Shown one piece after another: positions 1-7,925 of a DNA stretch of 40,616 bases. The notes below the pieces were generated by a model. That model did not search any database and was not told where the DNA came from. It saw nothing but the letters and a program-made list of their open reading frames with translations. The stretch lies in contig JAIBBS010000063.1 in assembly GCA_019694555.1 (NCBI GenBank), forward strand, positions 1-40,616. The letters are read 5' to 3'. Every line of letters begins with the position of its first letter. Position 1 is the stretch's first letter. The translations under genes and the position numbers were made by a program. The stretch comes from Nannocystaceae bacterium (GTDB lineage: Bacteria; Myxococcota_A; Polyangia; Nannocystales; Nannocystaceae).

Positions 1-1176
1 CCGCGGCCGGAGCCGCGCGTGGAGCCGCGACCGGAGTCGCGCCCGGAGCCGCGGCCCGCCGCGGCACCGATCGCGCGCGCAGCCGCGGGGGTCGGCGCCG
101 CGATCGACGAGCTCTTGCGCGAGATGCTCTCGCGCGGCGCATCGGACCTGCACCTGTCCGCCGACAACCACCCGGTCGTGCGTGTGCACGGCGAGATCCA
201 GACGCTGCACGAGCGGCCGCGGCTGGGCTCGCGCGAGGTGTTCGCGCTGGTGCAGCCGATCATGAGCGAGCGCGCGCGGCAGGACTTCGAGACCCTACGC
301 GATGCCGACTGCGCCTACGAGGTGCCTGGGCTGGCGCGCTTCCGGCTCAACGTGTTCGAGGACAGAAAGGGCGTCGGCGCGGTGCTGCGGCAGATCCCGA
401 TCACGGTCGTGCCCGCCGAGCAGCTCGGGCTGCCCAAGGCCTGCATCGAGCTGTGCTCGCTGTCCAAGGGGCTCGTCGTCGTGACCGGTCCGACCGGCTC
501 GGGCAAGTCGACCACGCTGGCCGCGATGATCGACTACATCAACAAGAACCGCACCGATCACATCATCACGATCGAGGATCCGGTCGAGTTCGTGCACGAG
601 AACATCCGCTGCCTCGTCAACCAGCGCGAGGTCGGCACCCACACCAAGGGCTTCAAGCAGGCGCTGCGCGCGGCGCTGCGCGAAGACCCCGACGTGGTGC
701 TGGTCGGCGAGATGCGCGACCTCGAGACCATCTCGATCGCGATCGAGACCGCCGAGACCGGCCACCTGGTCTTCGGCACGCTGCACACCACCACCGCGAC
801 CAGCACGGTCGATCGCATCATCGACCAGTTTCCGGCCGATCGTCAGGCGCAGATCCGCGTGATGCTCAGCGAGTCGCTCAAGGGCGTCATCGCGCAGGTG
901 TTGTGCAAGAAGATCGGCGGCGGTCGTGTCGCGGCGCAGGAGGTGTTGCTCGCGACCCAGGCCGTGTCGGCGCTCATCCGCGACGGCAAGACCTTCCAGC
1001 TGGCCAACGTCATGCAGACGTCCAAGGCCCAGGGCATGATCACGATGAACGATGCGCTGTTCGCCCTGGTGCAGCGCAACCTGGTCGAGCCCAAGGAGGC
1101 CTATCTCAAGGCCGTCGACAAGACCGGGCTCGTGACGATGTTCAAGAACGCCGGCCTGCCGACCAGCTTCGCGTGA
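1..1176 (+). CDS. pilT: Type IV pilus retraction ATPase PilT (5' end outside window)
   Basis: Hexameric ATPase that disassembles type IV pili at the inner-membrane base and powers twitching (S-)motility. Visible: Walker A GPTGSGKST near nt 487, an acidic Asp box (FVHE context), Walker B around DVVLVGEMRD, the HTTT histidine box near nt 783, and a C-terminal ALIRDGKT stretch matching the PilT AIRNLIRE signature. The ATPase core (from about nt 85) has normal PilT length (~360 residues). A GTG at nt 19 could start it, but the frame stays open to nt 1 and the first 14 or so codons are a Pro/Glu/Arg-rich repeat that continues upstream, so the gene is probably 5'-partial here. PilT is favoured over PilB because the PilB N-terminal domain is absent and the C-terminal motif fits; PilU is a less likely alternative. 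Confidence 0.93.
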   Translation, partial: PRPEPRVEPRPESRPEPRPAAAPIARAAAGVGAAIDELLREMLSRGASDLHLSADNHPVVRVHGEIQTLHERPRLGSREVFALVQPIMSERARQDFETLRDADCAYEVPGLARFRLNVFEDRKGVGAVLRQIPITVVPAEQLGLPKACIELCSLSKGLVVVTGPTGSGKSTTLAAMIDYINKNRTDHIITIEDPVEFVHENIRCLVNQREVGTHTKGFKQALRAALREDPDVVLVGEMRDLETISIAIETAETGHLVFGTLHTTTATSTVDRIIDQFPADRQAQIRVMLSESLKGVIAQVLCKKIGGGRVAAQEVLLATQAVSALIRDGKTFQLANVMQTSKAQGMITMNDALFALVQRNLVEPKEAYLKAVDKTGLVTMFKNAGLPTSFA

Positions 1177-1201
1177 TCGCCGGCTCGCCCGCGATCACGC
1201 G
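1170..1201. terminator. Hairpin shared by two convergent genes
   Basis: Perfect 11-bp arms (1170-1180 and 1191-1201) around a 10-base loop. The left arm contains the pilT stop codon and the right arm contains the stop of the convergent small gene. There is no T-tract on either side, so it would be a non-canonical or transcript-stabilising hairpin. Bidirectional termination is inferred. Confidence 0.5.
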
Positions 1202-1425
1202 GCGTGGGCCGCGGCGCGGCGATTGGTCCGGTCGAGCCGAGCCTGGATCAGCTGCAGCCACAGCCGCACCTGCGCCAAGGTGGCGTCGTGGCTGGCCGCA
1301 TCCCGGGCGCCCAGCTGGCCCAGGGCCGCGACTGCCTGTTCCACCCGGGCGGTCGCATCGAAGAGGCTGCGCTCGGCGGCGCGCAACAGGACCCCGGCTT
1401 CGTCGTCGTGGTTCGAGTCTCGCAT
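1195..1425 (-). CDS. Hypothetical small helical protein, 76 aa
   Basis: Not recognised. The frame is open further upstream, but the ATG at 1425 is preferred because GAGGG lies 4 bases upstream and the residues before it are Arg-rich in the manner of non-coding high-GC frames. The product is soluble, Ala-rich and probably all-helical, with no Cys, signal or membrane segment. Leu/Ala heptad-like spacing (residues 13-65) suggests a helical hairpin or coiled coil. It converges on pilT and shares its terminator hairpin. It is the last gene of the minus-strand cluster but lies 220 bp below the BrkB gene, so it may be transcribed separately. Coding status rests on the start signal and codon bias only. 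Confidence 0.55.
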   Translation of the reverse strand: MRDSNHDDEAGVLLRAAERSLFDATARVEQAVAALGQLGARDAASHDATLAQVRLWLQLIQARLDRTNRRAAAHAA

Positions 1426-1542
1426 CGTCCCTCGCTCTCGTCTGATCCAGCATGACCCGCGATCTCGCTCGCGACGAGGACGCGCGAGCGACGTTTCGGT
1501 GGCATCGCACGGATTTCTGCGGCCCACGATGGGATCAGCGGG

Positions 1543-1560
1543 GCGATCTCCGGAGATCGC
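1543..1560. repeat. Perfect 18-bp palindrome in intergenic gap
   Basis: A fully self-complementary 18-mer (GCGATCTCCGGAGATCGC) in the 220-bp gap between the BrkB gene and the 76-aa gene. It could be a regulator site upstream of the small gene (about 120 bp from its start), or a chance product of high GC. No other copy was noticed in the window. Confidence 0.4.
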
Positions 1561-1645
1561 ACGTCGATTCCGCCGTGGACACGCGTGTCGGATGCGGTGC
1601 GAAGCCGTGCGCACGCTGCTGCGGGTCGAACACAGGGCTGAAGGC

Positions 1646-2578
1646 TCAGCGATCGCTCGCCGCCTCGGGGGTCTCGACGTCGTCACCCTCGGCCGGCGGC
1701 TCGTACCACGGCCGCCCGGCCGCGGCCGCGCGCTCGAGCTCGGCGATGATCTGCGCCCCGAGCAGCAAGATGATGGCCGCGACCTCGAGCCCCAGCAGCA
1801 GCACGACCACCGACCCGAGCGAGCCGTAGACCACGTGCACCAGCGACAGGTTCGCGAAGTACCACATCATGATCGACCGCACGGCCTCCCACAGCACCGA
1901 GGCGACCACGCCACCGATCAGCGCCCGTCGCGGCCGCACGTGCGCCAGCGGCATCACCCAGTAGAAGCTCGAGAGCAGCAGCACCAGGCCCGCGAACGCC
2001 AGCGACTTCACCAGCGGCACCGCGGTGGCGGTCGCGATCGTGAGGCCGAACAGGCGCATGCCCTGCTGCGGCAGCGCGTCGAAGGCGACCATCACCAGCG
2101 TCAGCGCGAACAGCCCCAGGCCGATGACCAGCACGTACAGCAGCGGCAGCACGACCGCGCGCACGGGCCCGCGCTGCCGCACGCGGCGGTGGCGGTGGAA
2201 CACCGCCGCGAAGGCCTCGTCGAGCATGCGAAACGCGATGGCGGCGAAGAACAGCAGCACGCCGACGCCGACCGCCGAGATCGCCGCGCGCCGATCGACG
2301 AACGCCACGAACGCCTGCGTGACCGCGTCGCCGCGGCCCGGCAACAGCGCCTCGGCCTGCGTCGTGACGGTCTGGATCAGCGCGGCCTCGTCGAGCACGC
2401 TCGACAGCGCGACCGCGACCAGGGCGAACAGCGGCACGATCGACAGCAGCGTGTTGTAGCCCAGCGCGCCCGCGAGCAGAAATCCGCGGTTGCGGCGGAA
2501 CTCGCCGAGCACGCGCCACGCGAAGCCCGCGAGGCGCGGCACCACCGACGCGAGCCGAAGCGCCCAAGACGCTGCCAC
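1646..2578 (-). CDS. YihY/BrkB-family inner-membrane protein
   Basis: Integral membrane protein of the YihY (formerly 'RNase BN')/BrkB family, 310 aa, the usual length. The family motif region FLLAGALGYNTLLSIVPLFA lies at about residues 32-51. Six hydrophobic segments can be traced (about 35-60, 100-118, 142-165, 180-205, 215-235 and 250-280), and the C-terminal tail is acidic. The family has been linked to serum resistance in Bordetella and proposed as a lipid or solute transporter, but its biochemistry is unsettled. It starts 23 bp after the stop of the upstream lipoprotein gene, so it is probably cotranscribed with the envelope genes above it. Confidence 0.88.
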   Translation of the reverse strand: MAASWALRLASVVPRLAGFAWRVLGEFRRNRGFLLAGALGYNTLLSIVPLFALVAVALSSVLDEAALIQTVTTQAEALLPGRGDAVTQAFVAFVDRRAAISAVGVGVLLFFAAIAFRMLDEAFAAVFHRHRRVRQRGPVRAVVLPLLYVLVIGLGLFALTLVMVAFDALPQQGMRLFGLTIATATAVPLVKSLAFAGLVLLLSSFYWVMPLAHVRPRRALIGGVVASVLWEAVRSIMMWYFANLSLVHVVYGSLGSVVVLLLGLEVAAIILLLGAQIIAELERAAAAGRPWYEPPAEGDDVETPEAASDR

Positions 2579-2601
2579 GACAAGGGGATGCTACCGCTGC
2601 T

Positions 2602-3717
2602 TCACTGCCGCAGCGAGACGCTCCAGTCGTTCATGCGCCCGGCGTTGCCGGGCACCGTGTCGGTGATGCGCAGGGTCCAGTCGCCCATGGGGGCCGGCGC
2701 GGCGCCGGGCCACGGTCCCACCGGGACGAACTCGCCGATGAACGGCGCGCTCGCATCGGCGATGGCTGCGTCGGCGCCGTCGCGGAAGGTCGTGCCGCCG
2801 AAGTCCGCGCCTGCGGGCGAGGCCATCGCCAGGGTGCGCACGCTGCCGTCGGGGCCGACCAGCTCGAGCAGGAGCTCGGACACGTCGGGGTGGGTGAAGT
2901 TGAGCGAGCACCATAGCTCGGGCGCGACGGCCTCGGTCGCGACGGCGATGGTGCTCTCGAGCACGCTGCCATCGTCGGGGATCGGCAGCGGCGCCTGCGG
3001 TGCGCCGAAGCTGGTGTGGATCACCGCGCCGTCGTTGGTCCAGGCGAAGCCCAGCGAGACGTTGTTGTTCTCGTCGCTCTCGACCAGCTCGGCGCCGGGA
3101 TCGACCACCGCGAACGCGACGTGGGTGCCGTTGGGCGGGCGCGGGATCGCATCGGTGTACAGCTGCGCGTCGCCCGGGGCCAGCGCGGGCTTGCTCAGGC
3201 CGAGGTCGCCGGCCTCGCCCACCGGCGGCGGACCGTCGAAGCCACCGGCGCGATCGGCCCACAGATCGACGCGGAACTCCGGCGCCGCGCCGGTGCCGAC
3301 GTTCGCGACCACGTAGGTCACCTGCAGATCGGTCTGCAGGTACACCACCGAGACGATCGAGATCGCCAGATCGGGCGGCTCGCCGACGCAGGCCCCGTCC
3401 GCGCAGCCCGAGGGGCACGGGGTCGTCTGCGGCGCGAGGCAGCCGTCGCGGCCGGCCACGCACGTGACGAGATCGTCGCCGTCGCAGCTGGTGCCCTCGC
3501 TGCACTGATCGGTGCAGCCGCTGCCGCTGACGTCGCCGCTGTCGGCCGAGCCCTGCGTGCTGCTCGACGACGTGCTCGCGGTACCTGCGGTGCTGCTGCC
3601 CCCGGTGCTGCCGCTGCCGCTGCTGCCGCCATCGGCGCTGTCGTGTTCGACCTTGGTCGGCGAGAAGCAGCCAGCCAGCGAGAGCAGCAGGGTTGCAATC
3701 ACGCGCATGCGCGCCAT
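2602..3717 (-). CDS. Lipoprotein with CARDB-like and proprotein-convertase P domains
   Basis: 371-aa secreted lipoprotein. Signal peptide with lipobox LAGC (Cys17), then a Ser/Gly/Thr linker (residues ~27-65) and a Cys-rich knot-like segment (~68-110, CTDQC, CPSGC), a pattern common in myxobacterial surface proteins. Next comes a CARDB-type beta-sandwich (~115-225, starting PDLAISIVSV, with the DENNN turn). The C-terminal ~110 residues match the proprotein convertase P/HomoB domain (LNFTHPDVSELLLELVGPDG; GDWTLRITDT; LNDWSVSL-type ending, here MNDWSVSL). No protease domain is present, so the P domain is a stand-alone binding or stability module. ATG 3717 chosen; ATG 3708 would also give a complete signal peptide. 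Likely operon with its neighbours (44 bp above, 23 bp below). Confidence 0.85.
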   Translation of the reverse strand: MARMRVIATLLLSLAGCFSPTKVEHDSADGGSSGSGSTGGSSTAGTASTSSSSTQGSADSGDVSGSGCTDQCSEGTSCDGDDLVTCVAGRDGCLAPQTTPCPSGCADGACVGEPPDLAISIVSVVYLQTDLQVTYVVANVGTGAAPEFRVDLWADRAGGFDGPPPVGEAGDLGLSKPALAPGDAQLYTDAIPRPPNGTHVAFAVVDPGAELVESDENNNVSLGFAWTNDGAVIHTSFGAPQAPLPIPDDGSVLESTIAVATEAVAPELWCSLNFTHPDVSELLLELVGPDGSVRTLAMASPAGADFGGTTFRDGADAAIADASAPFIGEFVPVGPWPGAAPAPMGDWTLRITDTVPGNAGRMNDWSVSLRQ

Positions 3718-3761
3718 GGCGGCGATCGTAGCAGGTCGCGCCGAGCCCCCGGCGGGCTTCG

Positions 3762-4307
3762 TCAGTGCGGGCGCTGCGGCAGGGCGCTGCTCGCGGCCTG
3801 GGCACCGCCGGGCCGGGCCTTGGCGTACTTCGCCATGCAGACCGCGACGATCTCGTCCATGCGCTCGGCCAGCTCGGGCCCGGCGCCGTCGAGCGCCGCG
3901 ACCTGGCACGCCGCCGCGCTGACGCTGTCGCCGCTGGTGCACTCGATGATCTGCATCGGCAGGTCGCTCTCGCGCGCGGCGGTCCACTTCGACAGCGCCT
4001 CGCCCTTGGCCAGCCGCTGCATGAAGCGGTCCTTCGCGTCCGCCGCGGCCTGGCACGCCTCGGCCAGGCCCAGCGGCTTCTTCGGCGGTGGCGGAGCGAC
4101 CGCGAGCTTCACGATGGCCTCGTGCAGACGATCGTCGAGCGCGGCCTTGGCCTCGGCGTCGGCCTGGCGCTTGCGCTTGAGTTCCTCCGCGCGCTCGTCG
4201 AGCACGGGGTCGGCCTTCTTGTCCACGTTCGCGATCTGTTCGTTGCGCGCCGAGTTGTCGCACGCGAGCGCGAGCAGCAGGGCGGTCAGGGGCCACGGTC
4301 GGAGCAT
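3762..4307 (-). CDS. Small helical lipoprotein, 181 aa
   Basis: Family not recognised. N-terminal lipoprotein signal MLRPWPLTALLLALAC (lipobox LALAC, Cys16) predicts export and lipidation. A strongly charged helix follows (residues ~30-70, ERAEELKRKRQADAEAKA) that may form a coiled coil, then a Pro-rich hinge APPPPKKP (~71-78) and a C-terminal helical domain with four Cys (85, 123, 134, 157). Start is the ATG at 4307. It sits 59 bp downstream of the large polysaccharide enzyme gene and 44 bp upstream of the P-domain lipoprotein, consistent with one transcript. A role as envelope partner of the polysaccharide enzyme is only inferred from position. Confidence 0.78.
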   Translation of the reverse strand: MLRPWPLTALLLALACDNSARNEQIANVDKKADPVLDERAEELKRKRQADAEAKAALDDRLHEAIVKLAVAPPPPKKPLGLAEACQAAADAKDRFMQRLAKGEALSKWTAARESDLPMQIIECTSGDSVSAAACQVAALDGAGPELAERMDEIVAVCMAKYAKARPGGAQAASSALPQRPH

Positions 4308-4366
4308 CGGCCGCCGCAGGATACTGCAAGCGCGCCGCGACGGCGCGACGCCGATCGCGACCGTGG

Positions 4367-7300
4367 TCACGCCGCGCGCTCGAGCGTCGGCGCCGCGCGC
4401 GTGGGCAGCGGCACCACGCTGGCGGTGCGCTCGAGCTTGCGCCAGCCGTGCCGCGAACCCAGCAGCACCGCAAGCATCGCGCGCGCGCTCACCAGGTAGA
4501 GGAACTGGCGGTAGGTGAAGCGCTGGATCAGCAGCAGCGGCAGCCATCGCAGCGGCTTGCGATCGAGGCGGAACGCCAGCACCGACGCGATCAGGTCCAT
4601 CGCGAGGAAGCCGAGGTAGCCCGACAGCACCGCGGACCACGAGCCGCTCACGAGCGCCAGCACCAGCGCCGCGTCGCCGATCGGGCTCACCAGCGGGAAC
4701 AGCACCTGGAACACCAGCACGTTGGGCAGCGCGACCCAGCCCAGCGTGCCGCGCAGCAGCGCCGCGCGGTGCTTTGCGAGGCACTGGTAGGTGCCGTAGG
4801 TCCAGCGGAAGCGCTGCTTCCACAGCGCGCCGAGCGACTCGGGCGCCTCGGTGCGACCGATCGCGCGCGGCTCGTAGGTGATGACGCCGCCGCGGCGCAG
4901 CAGGCCCAGGGTCAGATCCGCGTCCTCGACCAGCGTGTCGTGGCTGTAGCCGCCGGCGTCGAGCAGCGCGCTGCGGCGCCAGGCTCCGAGCGCGCCCGGG
5001 ACCACGCCGATGCAGTTGAGCGCCGCGAACGCGCGGCGGTCGAAGTTCTGGCTGGTGACGTACTCGATGGCCTGGAACGCGGTCAACGCCGAGCGCACGT
5101 TGCCGACCTCGACGTTGCCGCAGACCGCGTCGACACGGGCGTCGGCGAAGTGGTCGACCATCCGCGCGATCGCATCGGGCGCGACCACGGTGTCGGCGTC
5201 GACCGCGATCACGATCTCGCCCCGCGCGTGGCGGATGCCGAGGTTGGCGGCGGAGGCCTTGCCGCCGTTGGCCTTGCGGATGCAGCGGACGCGCGGCTCG
5301 ACGGCGGCGATGCGGTTGGCGACCTCGGCGGTGTCGTCGGTCGAGCCGTCGTCGATCACCAGGATCTCGAGCTCGCGATAGCTGCCCGCGAGCAGCGATT
5401 CGATCGAGGCCGCGATGACCTTGCCCTCGTTGTACGAGGGCAGCAGCACCGTGACCAACGGCCGGCCGGGGTGGGGCCGCGGCGGTGCCCGTCGGGCATC
5501 GCGCAACACCAGCGTGGCCAGTGCGACGATGCGCAGGCCCGCGAGCGCGGTGCACAGCCCGAACACCCACGCCAGCACGGTGTCGGTGTGCTCGCGCGCC
5601 CACGCCAGCGCGCGGTTGACCGTCGCGAACACGCGGTCGCGCCCGGCCAGCGGCGGCGCGAGGGTCTCGCGCGAGATGCCGAGGTAGTCGTCGAGGCCGA
5701 CCACCGGGTGGCCGCGACGGCGCAGCTCGGGCACCAGCGCGCGGACGGCCGCGAGCGTGGCGCTGCGATCGCCGCCGCCGTCGTGCATCACCACCACGCG
5801 CCCGCCGGCCTCGACCTGCGCGAGCACCCGGCGCACGATCGCGTCGGCATCGTCGTCGGCCCAGTCGGCGGCGTCGACCGACGACGACACGTAGGCGTGA
5901 CCGCTGGCCCAGACGTCGTGCTGCCGTGCCACCGCCGCGGCATCGTCGAGATCGAGCACGCCGCCGTAGGGGGCGCGGTACAGCTGCACCTCGCGACCGG
6001 TCAGCGCCTCGAGCAGCCGCGAGGTCGACGCCAGCTGGGCGCGCATGGCCTCGTGATCGAGCATGGCCGGATCGGCGTGATCCCAGCTGTGGTTGGCGAC
6101 GACGTGTCCCTCGCGCTGCATCCGCTGCACCAGCGCCGGATGCTCGCGCGCGGCCTCGCCGAGCACGAAGAACGTCGCGGGTGCACCGACCTGCGCGAGC
6201 GCGTCGAGCAGTGCGGGCGTCCAGCGCGGGTCGGGGCCGTCGTCGAAGCTGAGCACGACCCCGTCGCCGCTGCCGCGGCGCTCGAGCACCGCGACGCTGG
6301 GGACCTCGGGCATGCGGCTGTGCACCACGCTGCCGTCGGACGCGAGCGCGAGCTCGCGCCGGCCGCCGCGCGCGGCGACGCGGCGGAGGATCACGTCCCC
6401 GCTGCCCTCCACGATCGCCGCGCCCTCGGGCTCGATCGACTGCAACGCCCGCGCCCGCGCGTCGACACCTTCGGCCTGCAGCACCGGCCACCACGACGGG
6501 TCCTCGCTGCCGGCGCGCCACAGCGCGGTGCGATCGAGCCCGCGTGCGTGCAGCAGCGCCAACGCGTCTGCGAGTGCGACGGCGTCGAGGCACCACACCT
6601 GGTGTGCGACGCCCTCGGGATCTTGCCAGTCGAAGCGGAGGTTGCCGGTGCCCGCGATCGTCTGTGGCTGTGCGCCGAGCTCGGCCGCGAGCGCGAAGGC
6701 CTCGGGCATGGTCCGCGCGCGCGCGGTCGCGCCGGGCTGCGCGGGCCAGTCGTAGCAGTAGCTGCCCAGCGCGACGACGAGGTGTTCCGCGGGCACCTGC
6801 GCGCGCGCGCGATCGATGGCGGCGGCGAGCCAGTCGCGCGCCGCGATGGGTCCGGGCGCACCGTGGTCGTGGTGCTGGTCGTAGGCCATGAGCACGACCG
6901 CGTCCGCGGCGCGGCCCAGCCGTGGCAGATCGAACGCAGGATCGTTCGCGGCGACGTCGATCGTCACCCGCATGCCCAGTGGGTGCAGGCGCTCGCGCAG
7001 CGCGAGGACGAAGTGCACGAGGTTGGACGCGTCCGCGGCCGCGAGTGACTCGAAGTCGACGTTGACGCCGTCGGCGTCGCGCGCCGCGAGCTCGCGTGCC
7101 AGGGCGTCGGCGAGGCAGTGTCGTGCGTCGACGTCGCGCAGCAAGGCCGAGGTCTCGCGCGCGGTCCAGGCGTTGCCGTCGAAGTTCGCCACGCGCGGCA
7201 GCCACAGCGCCTCGGCGTCGCGCGGGCCCAGGTCGGCCTCGGGCAGCACCTCGAGCTCGCAGTCGTCGCCCACGACGCGGAACCAATCCGGCGCCACCGC

Positions 7301-7654
7301 AGCGATCGCGTCGCGGTGCTGCGCGACGCTGGCGTGGGCGCGGGGATCGTCGACCGTGAATGCCAGGTGTGCGCCGGCCGGCAGCGGCAGCGGTGCATCG
7401 AGGCGTTGCAGCGCGAGATCCAGCGCTGCGTCCGCGCGGCCGGGCGGCGGTGCGGTGGCGACCGGCGCGTCGTCCGACCACGTCGCGGGCGTCGGCAACG
7501 CGGTCGCGGTGGCGCGCGGCCACGGCGTGCGCGTGCTCGGCAGCTGCTCCGCTGCGTGCGACAGCACCAGCGGCACGGCGAGCATCGCGACCGCGGCCGC
7601 GGCGGTGAGGAACACCCAGGTGCGTCGTCGACCGCTCGCGTCTTCGAAGATCAT
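4367..7654 (-). CDS. Trimodular GH18-like hydrolase / NodB deacetylase / GT2 glycosyltransferase
   Basis: One 1095-residue chain holding three carbohydrate-active modules, all with key residues intact. Residues 14-32: N-terminal membrane anchor. ~90-410: GH18-like hydrolase of the YaaH type, motif DGVNVDFE (195-202) with the catalytic Glu and MAYD near 256. ~455-665: polysaccharide deacetylase (CE4/NodB) with SFDDGP (469-474), HSWDH (522-526), RAPY (560-563), DAADW and VMHD (622-625). ~733-960: processive GT2 with DDGS (768-771), DAD (819-821), EDAD (910-913) and QRFRW (947-951). Membrane helices lie near 691-717 and three or four more after 970. Deacetylase and hydrolase should face the periplasm and GT2 the cytoplasm. 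The set equals PgaB plus PgaC of the poly-N-acetylglucosamine pathway, and deacetylase-GT2 fusions such as MatB are known. Likely product: a partly de-N-acetylated beta-linked aminoglycan. Confidence 0.92.
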   Translation of the reverse strand: MIFEDASGRRRTWVFLTAAAAVAMLAVPLVLSHAAEQLPSTRTPWPRATATALPTPATWSDDAPVATAPPPGRADAALDLALQRLDAPLPLPAGAHLAFTVDDPRAHASVAQHRDAIAAVAPDWFRVVGDDCELEVLPEADLGPRDAEALWLPRVANFDGNAWTARETSALLRDVDARHCLADALARELAARDADGVNVDFESLAAADASNLVHFVLALRERLHPLGMRVTIDVAANDPAFDLPRLGRAADAVVLMAYDQHHDHGAPGPIAARDWLAAAIDRARAQVPAEHLVVALGSYCYDWPAQPGATARARTMPEAFALAAELGAQPQTIAGTGNLRFDWQDPEGVAHQVWCLDAVALADALALLHARGLDRTALWRAGSEDPSWWPVLQAEGVDARARALQSIEPEGAAIVEGSGDVILRRVAARGGRRELALASDGSVVHSRMPEVPSVAVLERRGSGDGVVLSFDDGPDPRWTPALLDALAQVGAPATFFVLGEAAREHPALVQRMQREGHVVANHSWDHADPAMLDHEAMRAQLASTSRLLEALTGREVQLYRAPYGGVLDLDDAAAVARQHDVWASGHAYVSSSVDAADWADDDADAIVRRVLAQVEAGGRVVVMHDGGGDRSATLAAVRALVPELRRRGHPVVGLDDYLGISRETLAPPLAGRDRVFATVNRALAWAREHTDTVLAWVFGLCTALAGLRIVALATLVLRDARRAPPRPHPGRPLVTVLLPSYNEGKVIAASIESLLAGSYRELEILVIDDGSTDDTAEVANRIAAVEPRVRCIRKANGGKASAANLGIRHARGEIVIAVDADTVVAPDAIARMVDHFADARVDAVCGNVEVGNVRSALTAFQAIEYVTSQNFDRRAFAALNCIGVVPGALGAWRRSALLDAGGYSHDTLVEDADLTLGLLRRGGVITYEPRAIGRTEAPESLGALWKQRFRWTYGTYQCLAKHRAALLRGTLGWVALPNVLVFQVLFPLVSPIGDAALVLALVSGSWSAVLSGYLGFLAMDLIASVLAFRLDRKPLRWLPLLLIQRFTYRQFLYLVSARAMLAVLLGSRHGWRKLERTASVVPLPTRAAPTLERAA

Positions 7655-7925
7655 GTCGCGCCGCGCGGCGACGCGGCCGCCTGCACATCGGCCGGCGAGC
7701 GCTGCGCTTCAGCGCGATCGAGCGCGGCGGTGGTGGTCTGCTTCGGGCCGCGTACGCTCGTCGCCGCCGCACGCGGGCCCCGGCAGTGCGCGGCGGTGCG
7801 CCGGCGTGGCCGCGTCGGCGCGGTGCGAGCGCGCGGGCACCACATCGGGGCGCGCCTCGTCGTCGCGCCGCGTGGCACGAAATTGAGGTTCGCGACACGG
7901 GCGCTTCCATGCGAAAACCCGGGTC

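Noticed and set aside
1427..1645. A gene in the 219-bp gap below the BrkB gene
   Set aside because: Only an 18-bp palindrome and Arg-rich frames were found; no start signal or domain.
4448..7048. An 866-codon open frame on the plus strand
   Set aside because: Exact antisense of the trimodular enzyme, whose catalytic motifs prove the minus-strand reading.
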